Below are positions 22,872 through 36,500 of a stretch of 64,000 nt of DNA, piece after piece. Within the stretch, counting starts at the first letter, position 1, and each line of letters begins with the position of its first letter. Under the pieces are notes generated by a model that saw only the letters and a program-made list of their open reading frames with translations, was not told where the DNA came from and ran no database searches. Source of the DNA: Branchiostoma floridae (lineage: Eukaryota > Chordata > Leptocardii > Amphioxiformes > Branchiostomatidae); NCBI RefSeq assembly GCF_000003815.2, contig NC_049996.1:8332095-8396094 (forward strand). The letters run 5' to 3'. The position numbers were made by a program, and so were the translations under genes.

Positions 22872-24525
22872 ATGTGGCTGTACACGCATTTTTGGAAGAG
22901 ATGTACAATATTCTTCATCGTACTTTCTCTATCGGTCAAACGCAGCACTGCATTATCAGGGTAAGTCATTTTAGTATTTTCGTTAAAGACAAATATTGAA
23001 ATCTTCATCATAGAATTTTAGGCTATTTCTAGTAAACTAACAGGAAGGATAGCATTGAAAGTAGACCATGGGCAAAACATCCAACGAATAAGATACAAAT
23101 CCGATTTGTTGTATCTCGTACATATTTGCCAAACTTCAGCTTTATCGCCTTTCTCATATAAGCATGTATATTTGGTAATGCCAAGGTTGCGTTTTTGTTT
23201 CGATGGTCACATTGTGAAAAGTCACACATTTTAAAATAGGAATAAGGTGGGGATAAGAGATTGTGGGATTTTTTTTAAAGATGTGAATTAAAAGTACATG
23301 TAGAACATATCTTTAAGTATGTACATTTGATAATGCCAGGGTTTTGATAGTAAATTTTACAGTAAATTTCATATAAGGCGGTTAAGTCAGGGTTGTGGCT
23401 AAATGTCTACTTTTTTCCAATGTTGACATGGAGAAAATGGCACAATTTGCACTTGAGGTTAGTAGAAGAATGACTTCTACTATCGGATATCTTATACTCT
23501 TACCGCATCTCTCTTCAACAGAGTGGTATGTAGTCGCCAGACCTCTTATGGCTGTCAAATAAGTTACTCCCAGAAGTACTACACCAGTTGTGGATGGAAT
23601 GGGTGGGATACCTGTGCAAGGTGAGATGTGCATTTAGACAGCAATAATATTTTTCAATGAATGATATCTATTACTCTATGTTCTTGCCCATATGGACTGA
23701 ATGCAGTATTCAAACTATTAAATTAAAGACTATAGTAGGACTAGAAAGGCAACATTTTCGATAAATGCAGGATGTTTTCCTCCAAGTACATGTGATTCCC
23801 TTTTGTGAAGCTACTCGAACACAATGATATACCATAAAGGAACAAATATTGGGAGGAAATATCCTGCATTTTGTTCAAAATGTAATGTAATATAATCTAA
23901 AATAGTTTATGCAGCTGGATTAATTCAATGAATTACTGCGATCATAAACATGTTTTATGAAACATTTCTGGCATACAATGAAACATGCGCAATTGCTTTT
24001 GACAAGATCCTGTGCATTTTTGTGATATAGATGTAATTTATTCATTTAGAACCACATTAAAAAGTATACGAGCATAGACAGGATTGCATGGTTGCTTCTA
24101 TTGAACTCTCGTGACGAAAGAGGAAGAAGAAAAACACGCCAGCAACACGGATATGTTTTCCTCCCCATATCTGCAGTGTTGGTAATTAACAAGCCTAGTG
24201 ACTTGTGTCAAAGCAGTTAAGCCTTAAAGTTTATATGCTACTATTAATCTATCGTATATTTTTAAATAAATGACAGCAACATTGCATTTCTGGATCTATC
24301 AAGACACGATATAACATTTGTACCTCTGTGTGACACATGGTAATGTTTAGTCCTCATAGCTATAAGCTCCAGTACATCGTATCGCTTGTGTCTCTAGTGA
24401 CATATAGTGATCGTTGACAATTTTGTATCATTCAAGGTACCGGACGGCATATCGTTCTGGCACCTGTTACGGCGCTGAGTACTTCTGTTGTGACGGACAC
24501 ACCAACAGCGGAGGTGTATGCGTGC
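22872..24525 (+). CDS. Exons 1-3: signal peptide and EMI domain
   Basis: Exon 1 (22872-22960) starts at an ATG 10 nt after a good acceptor-like site. It encodes a leader whose hydrophobic core, residues 13-21, reads TIFFIVLSL. Exons 2 (23522-23620) and 3 (24437-24525) encode an EMI-type domain, residues 31-92. Its cysteines are at about 33, 41, 53, 61, 73, 80, 81 and 91, with the motifs [15 protein letters not shown] and a CC pair. EMI domains are known N-terminal protein-interaction modules of extracellular matrix proteins such as emilins and multimerins. The intron phases are 2, 2 and 1, which join without a frame break. The leader and EMI order matches the normal position of this domain. 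Confidence 0.85.
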
Positions 24526-27500
24526 GTAAGTTGAATACGAATTGTTCTACATATTTTTTGTCCATACGCCTGATGGCTCGAGTTGAAGATACAGTCAAAC
24601 CTGGTTCAACCAACAACCTCCAGTTACGAGCCAGATCAAATCAGTCCCGTCCATTTTTCATACTATTAGTTTACCCTTCCCTGTACTCACCAACATCTTT
24701 AGTTACAAGCCACAATTAAAAGCAGCCCCGTCCATTTTACATAGTTAACCCCGCCCTGTACTCACCCAGCACAAATGCAAGCCACATTTAAAACAGTCCC
24801 GTCCATTTTTACATGGTTAACTCCATACCATCTCCAGTTACAAGCCACGTTAAAACAGTTCCATCCATGCGAATCCATTGTCTGTGGAATTCTTGTAGCT
24901 TTTGGTCTGGGTATACTATGGTCATAATTTTGGGATTGTGCCTTCTAGCAGATTTTCATTACTGCATTTTTCAGCAATAGACACGAAAGGCAATCGTAAG
25001 GTGGATGTAAAATTGGCAAGTAATTACTGCATGTTGAAAAGCTAGACATATCCACATTTCTTTGTAGCAAATACTTTAGCAATATTGTAACTTAAACAAG
25101 ATAGTGGCATTTTATTGTTGACTGTACACTATACATAGCTAATGGTACATAGAACTGCTTTATCGTCTAGACTTGTACGTAGCTTGTAAGAGCACACATG
25201 TACAGTAAAAACCTTCATTCATAAATCCGTATGTTGCAGCTGTATGTTGGGGCATAATAACCTGCCCCAATGGCGGACGATGTTCGAGCCCTAACATGTG
25301 CACCAACTGCAACGACGGGTATTATTCACCCAAATGTGACCGTAAGTACTTGTATTTCTTTTGGAGTTCATAGTACTATGCTGCTATAATGTTGGTAACA
25401 ACCTCGTTATTAATATCGTCACATGTTTGTTGGATGCGCATCTTAATACCCAATTGAGTTTTGTGTTCTTTTGATTTTACCTATGAAAGATCGCTTTTCA
25501 GTAAGCTAAAATTAAAAAAAAAATTAAAACGAGAAGCGTATTTCACGGGGCTGTAGCATACATGTATTTCAGAGGAGTATACATGTACTTACAAAGCGTT
25601 TCTGCTAGGATGCACCCATATTTCGAACTGCGATGATACAAGATGCACCACCAATAGCGACCAGCAATGCCATCGATGCAGTGGGGAGTACGGAGCCGTC
25701 GGCAAGGCATATGACAATCTGGGGACATCCTGCAGAGGTAAGACGATCCATGCTCTATCCGTTGGACTGGGGGTGCCCCTGTGGTTAATTGAACTGGTAT
25801 CACAAAACATCACAAAACCCACACTTAATAGAAAAGGTGGGATCTTTCGTCTTTCACTGTCTCCGAAAAAGAAGTGGAACCCAATAACCCAGAATAACTA
25901 GATTTAGCTTTTACAGTTACTAGTATGTAGACTCTTGTATACTGCTTTCTCGGATGGGTCTGCACAGGCCTTTCGCCAAGATATGTCATATGAGGCCATT
26001 GAGTCAAAGCAAACCTTCACTCAACATTACAGAGACGACTGGCGGTACATGTGCGATCTTCCTAGAAACGTTGACCGATTTGCTAGCCCTTTTCGTGTTC
26101 ACTTTTAACTGAGAATAGAGAGAAACTTGTTGACCCAGTAAATCTTACCTCCTTGATTGAACTTCCCAAAGTCGCAGAACTGATACATGTATAACTAATC
26201 CACGAAACAGTCGTTCCTATACCAACCTCCTGTTTGTACTATCTCCCCATGCAGAGAAATGCTCCTGGAGAACTACCAGTAACAACTGTTACCCCGGAAC
26301 CTGCCCTACCACGCCATCTACGTGTACATGTACTTCGGGATTCGGTGGTGCTCACTGTAGGACAAGTAAGTACTCTTATGTAACACTACATTGTTTTATG
26401 TGCAAAGTCTTGAGATTCAGAGCTTTTGGTACAAGGAGAAGCGGTGATGGGAAGCTTCCATATGTTTTCTAGGAATTTCAAACTACACACTGTCTGGTGG
26501 TTTGTAAGGATGCATGAGAATGAATAGTACATGCGCCCACGTGCATAGAGTGCAAAGCATACATGGTAGAAAAAAATATTGACCTTGCTATCGTTAAATT
26601 ACAGGATTGGTGGATAGCACTGAATGTCACAAAGGAAATAAAAATGTGAGAATGAAAGGTGCAACACCTGAGAAAAGCCTTCTTACCCTCCCCTTTATCC
26701 ATCTTCGTTACATTCCTACATGTAGGCCGACTGGAGCCAAATGTCGGGACATGACATCCGGCTTGAATATCTCTAAAAACATGGGATTGGTCGTCAAAGA
26801 AATCAATTACCGAAACTAAAGTTCACAATATTTGGGGCTAAAAGGTCTAGAATTTGATAACAAAAATATTTCCCTCTAATCACTCCACGTGTATTCCGTT
26901 TCAGTTTCCGCCGCTTCGAGTCACATGTACTGCCTAGCAGCTCTGTCCCGCAACCACGACCGCGTCGATACCAACTGTCTGCAGAACACTGTGAAGTACA
27001 CCAACATGAACCCCACCACTATCACTGTGGACTGGAGGGGCCACTTCACCCCGAGTGTGCCAAACAGACCAGCCTATGTGCAGAGCCACGCTTTGGGACT
27101 CATCGCAGGAGGGTTTAACGCTAAACTCGTGAGGGGTGAGACTCGTTCGTTTGTTTTTCAATCATTGATTTGTAAGAGCTAACCTCGAGGTAAAGGAAAC
27201 AAGGGTCATTTTTTAGTTCTTCATAGCGCCATAGTATCTTAAAGGGCCGAAATCTGACGCGAACTCCATGAAAAACTGCCATGTTTATAATTGACACCTT
27301 TGTTATTTGACTAATCAGCTGGCATGCAAGCCATTTATTGTAATACCAGTTGCGATAAGCGATGTCAGTTATGTGCCCACAAGAACATTGATCTAAACAA
27401 GACCAGGAAAATGAGTCAAAATGCGCGGAATAATGATATGTAGCTTCCGTATCCGGACTTCTCTAAAATCGTCTATACATTATATACATCACCAATTATT

Positions 27501-30500
27501 GCAAGAATACGGTGATATCATGTATTTTACGTTAGCTATATTGACCGGCATCTGAAAATATTTTGAATATCATATTGATTTTGAATATCATGTTGATTTT
27601 TAATATCAGGTTGGCTTTTGACGACAAAAGCTGAGAATGTTTCTGAATACCTTGTTGATTTTTGACTACGATATCAGAAAATGCTGTTGAATACCATGTT
27701 GATTTTTGAATATCATGTTGATTTTTGACGACGGGATTTGGAAATGTTTTCGAATATCATGTTGATTTTTGACGACGGAATCTGGAAATGTTTTTGAATA
27801 TCATGTTGACTTTTGACGGCGGTATCTGGAAATGTTTTTGAATATCATGTTGATTTTTGACGACGGAATCTGGAAATGTTTTTGCATATCGTGTTGATTT
27901 CGCAGGCAGCACTACGGTCCGCAATGACAGAGGGACCTGCAGCTCCGCAGCCAGTCGCGACAACCCCATACAAATGGACTGCGAACAGAGTATACACGCC
28001 ACGGGGCCATTTAACCATGGAGACAAGTAAGTGCTGTCATATGAGTCTAAAACCTCTGGAGTACAACATTTTTTATTATAAAAAACATATCCCTGGACTC
28101 ACCCGGTAGCAGCTCCAGAGTCCACATGGTCGGTCACTGGGAGAACCCGGTTCCAATTTTAGGAAAGGTCATGATCATCTCTGTTTGGGCTGCACCCGTC
28201 TTTCGGAAGGGACGTAAAATTGGGGACCAGTGTTTGAGGTGGTGCATCAAGAGAGGAAGGGCTAGCAATGCCTCTCTGCAAAAACAAGTACCTTGTTAGA
28301 GAAACAAGAAGGAAAATTGCATGGCACTACATGTGACCAACAACAAATGTATGCAATATATTCAGCTTTGGTATTAACAAATACACTCTAATTAGTTCTT
28401 CATTAATCTGCGTTTTAGAGATTACGACGTATTCAACTGGGCCGGGGGTGAAAGGTAATTGTCCTTTTTGGATCACTGTTCAAAACTGACACGATATATT
28501 ATCTATATTATCTACAAAACAGGCTTCAGATTACGGCGGATTTCACAAATGGGGGATACGTCACCGTCTACAACAGGGACGCTGGCAACAGACATGAAAA
28601 GAATTACTACTCCGGGTCGTCGACCACTACCAACACAGCGGAGTTCGTTTTCGACTACGTGGCTCCAACCTGCACTGGGACACAACTCAACATCGGTGAC
28701 TCCGTCAGCAAACAGGTATAGAAGTTCATCGGGTTTTGTGTTTGCGGATATTTGTGGTCATCATAACTTTAGAACCTCTGGATGGATTTGAATTATATTT
28801 GGTATGTGGATAAGTCTTCTAAAGTTCTTGTATTTTATGTCCTGGAGATCTTTTGGTGGCAGATAGCTTTTGATGTCAGAAAGAAGTGCTGTAGGTTTGG
28901 GGCTCCTAGCATCTTCTTGTTTTGTTGCTGTTGCTTTCAAAATTTCTCGTGAAACTACAGTAGCTAAGACAGTAGCATACAAACGTTACCACTGCCAGTA
29001 ATCGTTACCAAACAGTCATAGCAGTTCACCAGTTTATAGTGCAAGAATCGTATTTTTGTTGTTGTCAAGCTATCTCGTGAAGCATTATAATCTATACCAT
29101 GGTCTAAATCCATAACAACGTCACAGGTCAACTAAGTTAAGGTGCATTAATCTTCTGATTAACGATTTGAAGGAGTACTGCGATAGAACTACAGCTACTT
29201 TATTGGCGCTTGCGTATATTCCATGACAATTGGCTCACTACTGAAGTAGCGTTTTATCATTCTTGTTATTTCAGAATTCAATTACGCTGCAGTTTTCAGG
29301 ATGGACGGACGCTTTGAGCGGGGTCACAAAATACGAGTACGAGGTCTATATGTTAGTCGCCACTGGCAGCCAGCTCACAGAGCCTCACACCACATTTGCT
29401 CACGGTGTCATCAGCATCGACAACATCCAGCACCCCACGGTCACTCTGACCACCGCCGGCGTGTACTCAGTCATCCTTACGGCCGACGACGCCGCGGGTA
29501 ACTACAGACGTACTCGACGCTTCGTCCTGTACGACAACACCAATGCTGTGGAGATCGACTCGTATTATCCACTCACCATCGCCAACACCGTTGATGGCAA
29601 TGGGGATAACTGGCTTCACAGCACGGCTGGTGCGACAACAGCCAGCTGGCCCAGCCATTTCATCAACCGTTACCACCACAACAACAAGCTCCTCAACACC
29701 ATCTCGGACTTCTCTGCTGGAATAGATGCTGCCTATGACCAGTCGACGGGTACGCGTGCTAAGCAGGCCATTCCCAACAAACTGGGTGTCACCAAGTTCC
29801 AAGTAGCCTTTGGGAAAGACCACGCAGGCGGTAGCACCTTGACATCACCGGGCAGCTTTTCTGCAGGAGATCTTAACACGGAGTACAGTTCAAGCGAAAG
29901 TAAGGTGGACGGCGACACCGTGAAGATATGGGTTAAGGCGTCAGACATCATGGGCAATGAGATCACCGATAGCATCACTGCACACGTGGACTCCTCGGGA
30001 CCAGTCATCGAAAACCTGTGGCTTGCAAGCGGAGAGGAAACCAACATTGTCGTACACAATGCTGTGGAGCTGTATGAAATGCAGTAAGTTTAACGTTCAT
30101 TTCTCTTGTGAGTTGCAACATGACAAATTTATTTTCGTCCTGGACAACAATCAATTATGTTATCTCCAAGTAGGCTTCGGGTCTGGCTCAGAGTCAGGAC
30201 GTTACGCGTATTTTTTTTTTTTTAATTTGATAATTCGTCTTTCTAGCAGTGGTACAAAATTGTCAACTCTTCACCAACTAGTACTCTTCATTGGGTTTCA
30301 AATGCCGACGCAGTTGTGGTACCATTCCTTTCCTCTCATTCACACTATTATTGCCGAATTCTACTAGCAATNNNNNNNNNNNNNNNNNNNNNNNNNNNNN
30401 NNNNNNNNNNNNNNNNNNNNNNNNNNNNNNNNNNNNNNNNNNNNNNNNNNNNNNNNNNNNNNNNNNNNNNNCCCTTACGATGCATTGTAGCCACTAAGCA

Positions 30501-33500
30501 TGACTTCCATTTCATTTCATGTCATGTATTCATTTTACCAGAATAAAAATCACACTCAGGCTACAGCCTGTTTTCAGGTGTCCCTGGACACATACAGAAC
30601 ATAACTGGGACATACACACATTAACTTAGGTAAAAGGTAGCAATGTATAAACGTATACACGCAGAAAATGTCACAAAAGACCAATGACATAACCCAGATC
30701 AACCCATCTGCTTGAAGATTACCCGGTACCATTTATGGGCAGCAGGTGATAATTGCTGTTTTACGCGTAGTGCCACAGAACAAACTCCAATACTGGAACC
30801 GGTTTTACCTCATCTTATCAGGATTTGGTTTGGTTATCTGTTTTGTTACGTGTAATGGACACCATATTGGTGACGAAACTTTGTTGCCTGTTATGCCCCT
30901 GCCTTTATCTTTTTTTACAGCACGACCATTATGTTCCACCTGAACGAAGATACCATAAATGACGACACAGAATCCACCGGCACTATAGCACTTAAACTTT
31001 TTACAGCATTTTTTACCTACATGAAAAATGTAGGTATTATTGTTGGTGTGACTGTGTGTGGGGTGTTAGTGTGTTTTTTCCAGATGCTTGTGGTTATAAT
31101 AACTTTGCCTCTGGATATGAATTGTAATGATATTTGGTATGTAGATAGGGGCTAGGGGGAAGAAAATTGAGGTCGAAGTCGATTTAGCCCGCTGATGTCT
31201 GACCTTGGTTCATTATGAAATGTAGTCAGGAAACAGCTTTGATGTTATTGCGCGGACGCACATAGTGCAGTGTGCTCCAAATATTTGTCTTTCATAGTAC
31301 CACAATACTTCTGTTTGCATGGTTTGCATGGCATCGGGAATTGAAAGAAAAATTCATTTCAAAGGAATGTCTGTACGTTGACGGTTTGAAACGGGGTTGG
31401 AACTTTCATCAATACCAGTCTTACGAAACATTAGTAGCTGGGATCAGGCTTCCTTTGTCTTTCATAAGTTTTGCGTAAGTCTAGATGTGAGGTGTGATTA
31501 ATGAGAGGTGACAGAGGGCGTGGCTTACGTTAAGGGGCACAAAATGCGCCAGCGTCCGGGGAAGAAGGCGCGAACCCCCCAGGCAATGCTGAGTCATAAT
31601 CACTGAACAGGAGATGCCATTTATCACATTTCTCCAATCAAGCAAAACACTCAATGCTACAGACAGATCTGTATATGTCTTTAGATGTCACAACTCCCAT
31701 AATGCAAATATATAAGGACTGCTTTGTTATTAGAAGGAATACCGAAACTAATGATTAGCCTACTCGATTGTAACACTATATCAAAGATTTATCTTAGCCC
31801 TTATTGTTATGTTAACCACGATGTTAAGCATTATTCAATTCCACAACTTTGTGTAATAGTTGTTACTATACATTGTAACGTGTACAATTGTCGTACAATA
31901 AGGTTCTCTATTTCACAAAGTTTGAGCTAACACGATTTGGTAAATTTTACACGTTAGGACTATTTCTCGGCAACTCTATTATCGACAAAAAGTCCGGAAA
32001 CATGTTCGGCCAGAAACTGTTTTTCTGCAGCCAATCATTAGCATGGCGAGGGTGTCATCCTAGTTGGCTGTGGAAATTTACCAGTTAACATTCCTGAATA
32101 ATTACTGGCTAAGCGCACTAGTAATTACCATCTATTCTGCTGGGTTTCCAATGAAGACAGCACTCCTGCCAAACCACTTTTTTATATGCGCCCCCTCAAT
32201 GAATTGCTCCTAAGTCATACATGTATGTATAGTTTGAGAGTCTGGTCTTCACCAAGTGACGAGCACATTTCCTTGTGTTCATCACACATTGCGAAAAGAA
32301 TCAAAGCAAATAAAAGAAATGCACACATCGGAGGTTGTACACAAAGTAGCATTAACTAAGGAGCCTACGTATTAATTCGAACTTAACAGAATTCATACAA
32401 GTTTAACGAAATTCATACGATCAGTTACTAAGAAACATACGAATCCTACGGAACACATAGTCATACGGTGCTTATTATCAGTAAGGATTGTAAAATGAAT
32501 TCTATGAAATTCATATGTTTCTTAGTACTAGTAGTGAATCATATGAATTCCGTGCATTCAAAACTCGTAAGAATTCCGTAAAACTTGTATGAATTCGTAG
32601 GCACCCCTGTTAAACTTTTTTATGTGATTTGTTGAACATCAGGGTTCAGTTTGACGCATTTGACCAGCATAGCGGACTCCACGACATTACCTGGACCTTT
32701 GCCGACGTCAAAACGTCAGCCACCATTGCAACAGGAGTAGTAGTTGTACAGACACTAACCGTAAGTCTCCCTTTGTTTACTATGTTGGAAGCAATGTGCG
32801 CTCGATTTGATGGTGACTACTTTATGAGTGAACGATTCAGAACGGAACACAATCATATAACACTGGCACATATTTTTTTCAAAGACCAAAACACATAGAG
32901 TATACACAACATACTTGAAAGTCAATGGAGAAATGCAGATTGATGGCAAACGCCTATGATATATAAGCTTTTTATGTGTAATTTTCATCAGCCTCGAGAT
33001 ATTGTTCCATTTATGCAAATCTATATGTATACTCAGGCGTTTTTCTATGCCTTTCTTACTTTTCCTTTTACTTACTCTTACTTTTCTACGCCTTTCTTAC
33101 TACAGCCTTTCTTACTTGATACGTAAGAGTATAGTAACAGGTTCTTTGTGTATTTCTAAGATCTAACATCATTAGCTATGAGATAAAATTATGAGCTATG
33201 AGATAAAATCCTTACACACGCACGCAATGCATTTTTCATATCTTAAAGTTGTTTTTTTTTTAAACATTTTTGTTGTTGTTGTATTTTCCAGTGTGGTGCC
33301 GGCTGCACCACTAACTGTGTACAAGCTGCAAGGGGACCATGTTACAAAAAAGATTACGTCATCACCTTTGACCGGAGCCAGGTGGATGTGGGCGGACATG
33401 ACCATGACTACCTGCTGACGCTCACCGTCAGGAACAAGGCCACTCTCAGTACTACAGAAACTCTTAAGGTAGTTACTTATCATTTGTGTTTGTCAATCAA

Positions 33501-36500
33501 ATTTAGTCCTATAATGTTATATGTTGGGAAATTGCTACAAGTATCTAAAAGTAAACATAAAAGTCGCAGTTTTTTCCATAATATTCGAAGGGACGTAAAA
33601 TGGGGGTCCCATGTTCGAGGAGGGGCCTCGGGCACGTAAACAGCCTCATATCATTACTCCTGGCTGCAATAATACACCAAGGTGAATAATATATGAAGGC
33701 TACAAAACTAGCTCTGGAAACGAGTTTATTGGACTGCTCCTAATGTTAAACAATGGGATGCATTGGGAGCCCAAACCAAAAGTTATGATAACTTGTTCTA
33801 CATTATCCTTTTCAAATTGACTTTTTAGGATACGTTTTATCTTAACTCCAACCTAACAACAGTTTGTACCTCCGAACTGAGTAGAACTGGGGAGGCTGAC
33901 GGTGATGTAAGCACTCCACTTTACATAATGACTCAGCGGGGTTGCCCGATGCGAGTTACATGACTACATAAGGAGTTGAAACCTGATAACACCTAACGGC
34001 GTTGGCCGTCGTACGACGTTTTCAAGAAGGCTGCGACAGGACCATAAAAACCATCGACAAGGAAATATGACAGCTTTTTGGTTAACAAGACCGCCGACAT
34101 ATGTACATGTTGTACGACGTATGTTCGACTATCCAAAGATAGTCTACCAAGAAATGTTACCTCGCCAGTTGACGATCATATTCATTTATGACCATCTTAT
34201 AACCAAGGAGGTGACGAATGTGACTGGGCCCATTGATACAAACTGTTCAAAACGATTGCTGAAGCAAGCTCTGAGACATATGAAAATAGCAAGGTTTTGC
34301 ATCTTAAGATGCAAAACTACGAAAGCTTCACCCTCCTTTTTCAGCACTGGAAACCAGTGCTGAAGATGGCTTCAGCACTAGAAACCGAGTGCTGAATGTT
34401 CGTCAGCACTGGAAAACCAGTGCTGACGCGCTCTCAGCACTCGAAACGCCGGCTTCAGCACTGGAAGAAGGTGAAGCTTTCTTAGACTTGCTCTTAAGAT
34501 GCTTCTCTACGTCAAAAGTTATCCCGGGTTGCCCGCTGCGAGTTACATGATTATTTTTCACCGTTACGCAAATTTGACTTCACTCACCTGAATAGTTATG
34601 CCCTTCCGTGACCTTCCAATGAGCTGTCACCGTTCGTCAGCTTCGTTGCCTAGCACAGGTACTATTTTCCTGCCAATCGTCGAAGAGATAGAAATATTAA
34701 AACCAGACTGAACTGAAGTGAAGAACGGTTCACGATATGACTCCACGGTGGGAGGGGGGCGCGCTTGTCCCGCCAGTTTTAGCTGTGAGCCAAACACCTA
34801 AAATTGTATCTACCAAACATAGTGAGACACCTAAACGTACCGTAAACCCTGAGCAAATCAAATATTAGGCCAACATTAGCCTTTCAGAGACCTAAATGGA
34901 TCGAGATTCCCAAATTGATTAATCTCTCCAAGAGTGCGCCATTTTCACGTGACCTCTGAACTTGTGACGTGACTTTTGACCTTATATAGTGAACCTGATT
35001 ACACAATAAATGTTGCATCACTACAATGGTTTTAGATGTGGCTTAGGAAAGTTTCCATGTGTAAACCAGGGAGTAATAGGTTAACGGGCGCTATAAAATC
35101 AGCTTACAGAGTATTCAGGCCAATAGTTAGCACTATAACTACTCAGCTAACATGTCGTTGTTGCTTTGTTATAGATCACGGTGGACACATCCCCACCTCT
35201 TGCCGGCAATGTGCACGACGGTATGAAGGGGCAGCCGGAGAAAGATTACCAGCAGACGACAGCGGTTAAAACGTGGTGGGACGGTTTCTTCGACGAAGAG
35301 AGTGGCGTGAAGTTCTACCTGTACGGCTATTCTACCAGTTGTTTGACTGCTGCTGACTTTACGCTTCCGGAGGGCGCGTCTGTAAGTATAACATAAGGCC
35401 ATATGTCATTTACTGTAAATTGAAACGTTATTAATTCAAATTGAGTAACAGCCAAGTACTATCTCTGTAGCAATTGAGGCTGATAAATGACGCAAAATGC
35501 TTGTTGTAATTGTAATCAATATCTAAACTACAAAACATGTGATGTTTTAGACGAAATTGTATTGTATTTTCATTTGCATTGTATGTACCGAACATGTAAG
35601 TGATACGAACTTCGGCCGCGATGCTGCAAAGTTTTACACGCATGATAAACTATTCATTCGACCATTCATTCCTTGATTCAGATAACGAGAACAACAAACA
35701 CGCACGCTACCTACACCGCACCGTCTGCCGGGACCTACTTCTGCACGGTGGTGGCCTACAACCACGCGCTGGACCCGTCCCCACCGGTGTGTTCTGACGG
35801 CGTCACGGTGGATGTCACCGCTCCCAGCCTCACGGCAATCCACATCGACCACATCGCTGTCCGACCTGGGGTGGTGAAAGATGCTGGTGGTAACGTTTGG
35901 TTGATAAACCAGAGACGGCACCGAGTCCTAGTGCTAGACCCTCCCGCGCAATGCCTGTAAGTCTATGTGCATTAACTCTGATGTTTTCTATCCTCTCTGA
36001 GTAGAAATGTTTTATTTGATAGTATCAATGTCATTTTCCCCCACCTTTGTCGCCCTGTCTATCTCTCTTTCTCTCTCTAATATACATGCATATTCATATA
36101 CATATAACATCTCTGTTTACAGATCAAAGCATTATTTCATGAATATTTCATTAATATTTCATTTTAGCATAAGGTAACCGGTAGAAAAGCGACAAATGGA
36201 TTCAGGCTGTTAATGTTACAGATATACTTTCTTCTTCTCCTTAAGACAATGCTAGAAGACTTGGCCAGTATTGGTTCAGAGATACCATCAAAAATATGTT
36301 TTAAACTTTGTCCCAGGTCTGTGCCTCAAGTAAATTACATCGATGACTTCGCCCCGAGACGGGATTTCGTGACGAACACCACCCTCACTGCACAGTACTG
36401 CACTCGGCACTCAGGAGCACCAACGGGCAACTACCTTTCGATGGACAAAACTGTAAGTATCATATGTGACCCAGACTTTCGAGAGGTCTATCCTGAGAAC

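Noticed and set aside
30921-31036. Possible extra exon after a long pyrimidine tract (tttatctttttttacag)
   Set aside because: No phase-compatible donor follows, and splicing 30083 directly to 32643 gives a continuous, sensible protein.
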